In this document: one piece after another, positions 5,638 to 6,673 of the stretch
Layout: every line of letters starts with the position of its first letter
Position numbering within the stretch: the stretch's first letter is position 1
Origin: Pseudomonadota bacterium
GTDB lineage: Bacteria; Pseudomonadota; Gammaproteobacteria; Burkholderiales; Nitrosomonadaceae
DNA length: 6,673 nucleotides
Assembly: GCA_018240935.1 (NCBI GenBank)
Contig: JAFEEV010000353.1
Coordinates: 1 to 6,673, forward strand
Direction: 5' to 3'
The notes under the pieces: model-generated
The model's database searches: none
What the model was told of the DNA's origin: nothing
The model's input: the letters and a program-made list of their open reading frames with translations, nothing else
Program-made: the position numbers and the translations under genes

Positions 5638-6673
5638 ATGGCCAGATTTTTTATCACCCGCCCGATTTTTGCATCGGTACTGTCGATCGTCATTGTGTTA
5701 GCCGGATTGGCCGCTGCGTTGCAATTACCGATCGAGCAGTATCCGAAAATAACGCCGCCGACCGTCATCGTAACCGCGACGTTTCCCGGTGCAAACGCCG
5801 ATACGATGATTAAAACGGTGGCCTCGCCGATCGAAGAGAAACTCAGCGCCATTGAAGGATTGCTGTATTTTAATTCCAGCGCGGATTCCAGCGGCCGCTT
5901 GACGATCACCATCACATTCGAGATCGGCACGGACATCGATCGCGCCACGTTCAATGTCAGCAATGAAATCAATACTGCTTTGGCGCGCCTGCCGGATGAA
6001 GTCAGGCGCTCCGGCATTACCGTGCAGAAGCGCTCTAACGATTTGCTGCTGGTATTTGCGGTGACTTCGAAGGATCCCAATCACAGCACGCTGTTCCTGA
6101 GTAATTTCATTACCAACAATCTCCTGGACGATTTGCGGCGCGCGCAGGGTGTCGGCGAAGCGCGGATTTTCGGCGCGCAGGATTATTCCATGCGCGTTTG
6201 GCTGCGCCCCGACCGGATGGCGCAATTGGGAATCACCACCACCGATATCGCCAACGCCATCCGGGCGCAGAATGCGCAACCGGCGGTCGGCAAGATCGGC
6301 CAGGAACCGGCGGTAGCCGATCAACAGCTGGTTTATACCGTGACGGCCAAAGGCCGGTTATTGGAACCGGAAGAATTTGAAAATATTATTCTGCGTTCGA
6401 GCGGGCAGCGCGGCGTGCTGTATCTCAAGGACGTGGCGCGCATCGAACTGGGCGCGCAGGATTATGCCGCGCAAACTTTGCTGAACGGCGAGCCGGGCCT
6501 GGGGATTGGTATATTCTTGCGTACTGGCGCCAATGCGCTGGAAACGGCGGCTGCCGTCAAAGCCAAGATGAATGAGTTGCAGCACTATTTCCCCGAGGGC
6601 TTGCAGTATTTTATTTCCTACGACACCAGCGTGTTCGTCAAGGCGTCGATTTGGGAAGTGGTGAAAACCCTCG
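5638..6673 (+). CDS. RND efflux pump inner-membrane subunit, HAE1 family (AcrB-like), 3' end outside window
   Basis: Proton-driven tripartite efflux pump subunit. Only the first 345 codons of roughly 1,030-1,050 are present; the frame is open at the window edge. The start MARFFITRPIFASVLSIVIVLAGLAAALQLPIEQYP matches the family N-terminus: cytoplasmic FFI-RPIFA followed by the first membrane helix (about 10-28). It continues with PPTVIVTATFPGA, the porter-domain segments GVGEARIFG and MRVWLRPDRM, AIRAQNAQ, LKDVARIELG, LRTGANALETAAAVKAKM, and YDTSVFVKASIWEVVKTL entering the second helix. These follow E. coli AcrB almost block by block and differ from metal pumps of the CusA type, so a drug/hydrophobe exporter is inferred. 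The proton-relay aspartates lie beyond the window. It follows the adaptor gene by 11 bases with no obvious Shine-Dalgarno, so translation probably depends on coupling. An outer-membrane channel gene may follow downstream. Confidence 0.94.
   Translation, partial: MARFFITRPIFASVLSIVIVLAGLAAALQLPIEQYPKITPPTVIVTATFPGANADTMIKTVASPIEEKLSAIEGLLYFNSSADSSGRLTITITFEIGTDIDRATFNVSNEINTALARLPDEVRRSGITVQKRSNDLLLVFAVTSKDPNHSTLFLSNFITNNLLDDLRRAQGVGEARIFGAQDYSMRVWLRPDRMAQLGITTTDIANAIRAQNAQPAVGKIGQEPAVADQQLVYTVTAKGRLLEPEEFENIILRSSGQRGVLYLKDVARIELGAQDYAAQTLLNGEPGLGIGIFLRTGANALETAAAVKAKMNELQHYFPEGLQYFISYDTSVFVKASIWEVVKTL

Noticed and set aside
5725..6324. Open frame of 199 codons on the - strand opposite the pump gene
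   Set aside because: The + strand matches AcrB-type pumps throughout this stretch; the reverse frame shows no motif.
5638..6673. Pump considered as a CusA-type copper exporter because of the neighbouring copper genes
   Set aside because: The N-terminus and porter-domain segments follow AcrB (RPIFA, YPKITPP, AIRAQNAQ, LRTGANALETA), not the heavy-metal subfamily.
1..6673. CRISPR arrays, tRNA/rRNA genes, insertion sequences and phage genes
   Set aside because: Nothing resembling repeat-spacer arrays, RNA genes, transposases or terminal inverted repeats was seen on reading through the window.

Overview
The window reads as chromosomal DNA of a Gram-negative proteobacterium. The signs are an AcrB-type RND pump, a lipoprotein adaptor, periplasmic copper proteins with signal peptides, and roughly even base composition. 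The GalE/GalU style and the two-domain (type C-like) multicopper oxidase fit a betaproteobacterium of the Nitrosomonas kind. That is an impression from protein style, not a search result.

Left part (1-1400, + strand): the 3' third of a UDP-hexose 4-epimerase gene (galE), followed by a complete UTP-glucose-1-phosphate uridylyltransferase gene (galU). Together they would supply UDP-glucose and UDP-galactose (possibly also UDP-GlcNAc/GalNAc) for envelope polysaccharide. The galE part has an in-frame TAG exactly where the family has the Tyr of the conserved GVRDYIHV motif, so it is broken as read. A strong hairpin at 1356-1399 separates galU from the convergent copper genes and can serve both strands.

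Middle part (4100 down to 1429, - strand): a two-gene operon. The first gene encodes a 569-residue secreted multicopper oxidase with a single type 1 copper site (in domain 1), a complete set of eight trinuclear-cluster histidines, an unusual N-terminal extension with an EF-hand-like loop, and a C-terminal membrane anchor. The second overlaps it by 4 bases (start and stop codons share ATGA). It encodes a secreted cupredoxin with a histidine-rich segment (24 His between residues 30 and 109) and its own C-terminal anchor. The two products look like a membrane-tethered periplasmic copper module: an oxidase plus a copper-binding or electron-carrying partner. This pair is the most interesting part of the window.

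Right part (4475-6673, + strand): an RND efflux operon transcribed divergently from the copper operon, with a lipoprotein periplasmic adaptor followed 11 bases later by an AcrB-like HAE1-family inner-membrane pump cut by the window end. The pump looks like a multidrug type, not a CusA-type metal exporter, so a direct copper role is not implied. The AT-rich gap (4101-4474) should hold the control regions of both divergent operons, but no strong promoter or known metal-regulator box was recognised there.
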